Part shown: positions 24,001 to 27,000 of the stretch, piece by piece
Layout of the letters: each line of letters opens with the position of its first letter
Position numbering within the stretch: the stretch's first letter is position 1
Assembly (NCBI GenBank): GCA_963728855.1
Contig: CAVSLN010000011.1
Location: 288,373-352,372 of the forward strand
From: AC-43 sp963728855
GTDB lineage: Bacteria; Actinomycetota; Actinomycetes; Mycobacteriales; Micromonosporaceae
Length of the DNA stretch: 64,000 nucleotides
Direction of reading: 5' to 3'
Notes under the pieces: model-generated
What the model was told of the DNA's origin: nothing
Database searches by the model: none
What the model saw: only the letters and a program-made list of their open reading frames with translations
Translations under genes and position numbers: made by a program

Positions 24001-27000
24001 CACCCCACTGTCCAGATAGTGGCCGACCAGGAGCGGGTCGCCGTTCATCAGGACCGGCCGGAGCCGCTCGTCCAGGAGCGGGACAAACATCACGTGGACC
24101 GTGCGGTCCGGTGGTGCGCCCGGGAACTGCTCGCGGATCTCCGCGGGGAGGTTCGGGAATGCGTCGTGGAACGCTTGGCTGAACTCCCTCCTGATGTCGA
24201 TACGGTGGTCGTCCAGGTGTGTCTGGACGGCCTCGGGCAGCTTCTTCCTGATCGCGAACAGAGCCATTCGCGAGGTCGCCCCCGGCAGATTCTTGGCCCG
24301 CTCCCTGGTCGCCACGTGTTCGGCTGTCGCGGCCACGTGCGCCGCGGTCACCAGAACGTGGCTGTAGTGGTCTGCGACCTCCCGGAAAAACACATCGGCC
24401 GACGGGTCGGTTATCCACCGGCGGGCCACGTCCGGCAGCTTCTCGTCGATGTACCTCTCGGTCTGGTCTTCAGCGAACTCGAACCCCAGCCGCATCACGT
24501 CCATGGTGTTTTTCGCCCAGACGCCGTCGAATACCGTGTGGAAGAACTGCCCCGACCCGGTCAGCGGCACACCCTCGCTGTAGTGCGCGTAGATCCTCAG
24601 CGGCGGAGGCTTGGCAACCGTTGACGGAGCAGGTGCGGCCGGACCGAGCGTTCCCGGATGTGTCGGACGGCGCAGCCGCTTGCCGACGTCTTCGGGTCGC
24701 CTCCTGAGCAACCAGCCGCCGATGAACTTCGAAACGATCCGGTCCTCCGACTCCGGAAAGAACTCCACCAGCGGCACGGCCTGGTAGATGGCGCGGTGGA
24801 TCCGCCTGTGGGCGTCGGCGAACGCGTCGAGCACCCGCTCCTGGTTCAACCGGCCGGCGTCGCCGGGCACGCGGGCGGCGGGTTTGGTGGCGACTTCAGG
24901 GACCCAGGCGCCCCCTTGTCTATCAAGCTTGAGGACGTACTCGTCGGTCTCCAGGACGATCTCTCCGGACGTCACCTTCACGTCGTCCGGCGGGATGTAC
25001 ACGACGTCGTGGTTCTCCCCTTCGGTACCGTCAGCGCCGATGCGGGGGTCTTCCTTGTCCACGACCACTCGCGGCGTTGATTCCGACTCCACCTCCACGG
25101 TGCGGAGGACGTCCAGGATCTCCCGCCCGTCCGTACCCACCACCAAGGCCCACGCGGCGATCGCCGACGGCAGCTCGTCCGGTCCCGCCAGGACCTTCCG
25201 GCGCAACGGATCCACCCATTTGAGCAGACCGTCGTTCGTATGTATCAGCAGGTAGGTGTGCCCGATCTTGCCCGGCACTCCCACGAGTACCGGTACGACC
25301 CGCCCTCTGGGCTGCGGTACCGCCGTCCCCTGGGCGCTGCGCCGAAGATCGTTCTCCAGCGAGTGCCAATCGGGCACGCGCGTCCACTTTCCGCCGGGCA
25401 CGAGCAGTTCGGCAGGGCGGGAACCCAGCACCGAGTCGTCGACCGTGCGCGCCGCCGCCACGTTGTCGAAGTGGTCGAACAACTCGGCCAGCGCGGCCGC
25501 CAGATACAACACGCAGGCGTTCTCGGCGCCGTCCGGTACCTGTACCCGGACCGCGGCTCGATCCAGCATGTACTGCAGGTCGTCGGAGTGCACTCCGCCG
25601 GTAACGCTGCCGCGCGGCGGCCGTCCACTGACGGGCCACCCCCTACCACCTGATGGCCTGGCCGGACGGGCCGCCACCGCACCCGGCACGGTGGTACCTG
25701 CCCAGATGACCTGCATGTCCGTACCCTGCCGCGTCTCCGGCGCGGGGTTGTCGGTGAGACCGGTTATCCGTGACGTGTACCCGGGCACCCCGTCGTTGAG
25801 CCCGAGGGCCGCGGCCAGTCGTGGCTGCACGTCGCTGCGGTCGCCGAAGACCACCAGGGTGACGCTGCCGCGCTTGGAGATCGGGATCGGGTCGAGGTCC
25901 CGGCGCAGGTCGGCGAGCAGCTCGTCGCTGACCGGCAGGCGGGGAGCGCCGACAAACGCGGTGAGCCGGCCCGGCGCGCCGGGGTGCGCGGTGACCCGTG
26001 CGGCTGCCTGCTCGTCCGGTTCGCCGCCGTGGTACCAGGTCGCCTGGGGAAGCTCCACCCGGGCACCACCGGACGGCAGGGCGAGTACCGGCTCGGCGCG
26101 CCTGCTCGACGCAACGTTCGCCCGGCCCAGCCCCGGTACGTCCCGGCCCACCGGCCCGACCGCGTACCGGGCGCCCGGCCGCGCGTCGTGGTGCAGCAAC
26201 AGCGGCGTCGAGTCCCCGGTGCCGGCCACGGCCGAGACACTCACCTCGCCGTCCGGGCCGGTCCGGAAGACCTGCAACCGCACCCCGAACCGGCTCGCGA
26301 TCCCGCCCAGGGTGGCGTCGCTCAACGCCGCCGCGTCCGCACCAGTACCCGCCAACGACTCCAGGTCCGCTCGCTGCGGGCGGCTCAGCCCGCTAGCGCC
26401 GCCTTTCGTCGCACCGATCAGGTAGACAAGGCTGTCCACCAACTGCTCGGCGGCGGTGGATCCGGCGGGGTTGTGCTGTCGCAGGCCCAGCGGTAGCTCG
26501 CGGGCCGCCGATGGGTCGGTGTCCGCCGCGCCGTCACGGCTGTACGAGCCATCGCCGTGCACCCGCCACCGCGCCGGGGTGTCACGCCCGGCCGTGCTGA
26601 CCGGCGACGGCGGGGTAGCCGGCCGAGACGGGGTAGCCGACGTAACCGGGGTGGCCGGAGTCGGCGGGGTATCCGCAATGGACGAGGCAACCGAGGTGGC
26701 CGGGGTAACCGGGGTGGTGGGAGTCGACGGCGTGTCAGGTGTGGACGCGCGGTCGAGAGCATCCAGTCGCCACTCGTAGTCGTAGGCGGTGACCTCCCGC
26801 GGGTGCTTGGTGTATGCGGCTCGGAGAACGAGGTGGTCGAGCAGTTTCTTGTCCTTGTCGAGGCGGAGGTTGAGTCGGTCGCGGGGGGACATCGCCGGGT
26901 CGCGCTGGGCGCGTGCGTCGGCCTGCTGGGCCGCTGTCATCTCGGCATGCGACCGGGCCAGCTCCCGGTCGGCCTGTTCGACGGCGTCAGCCGCTTTGCC

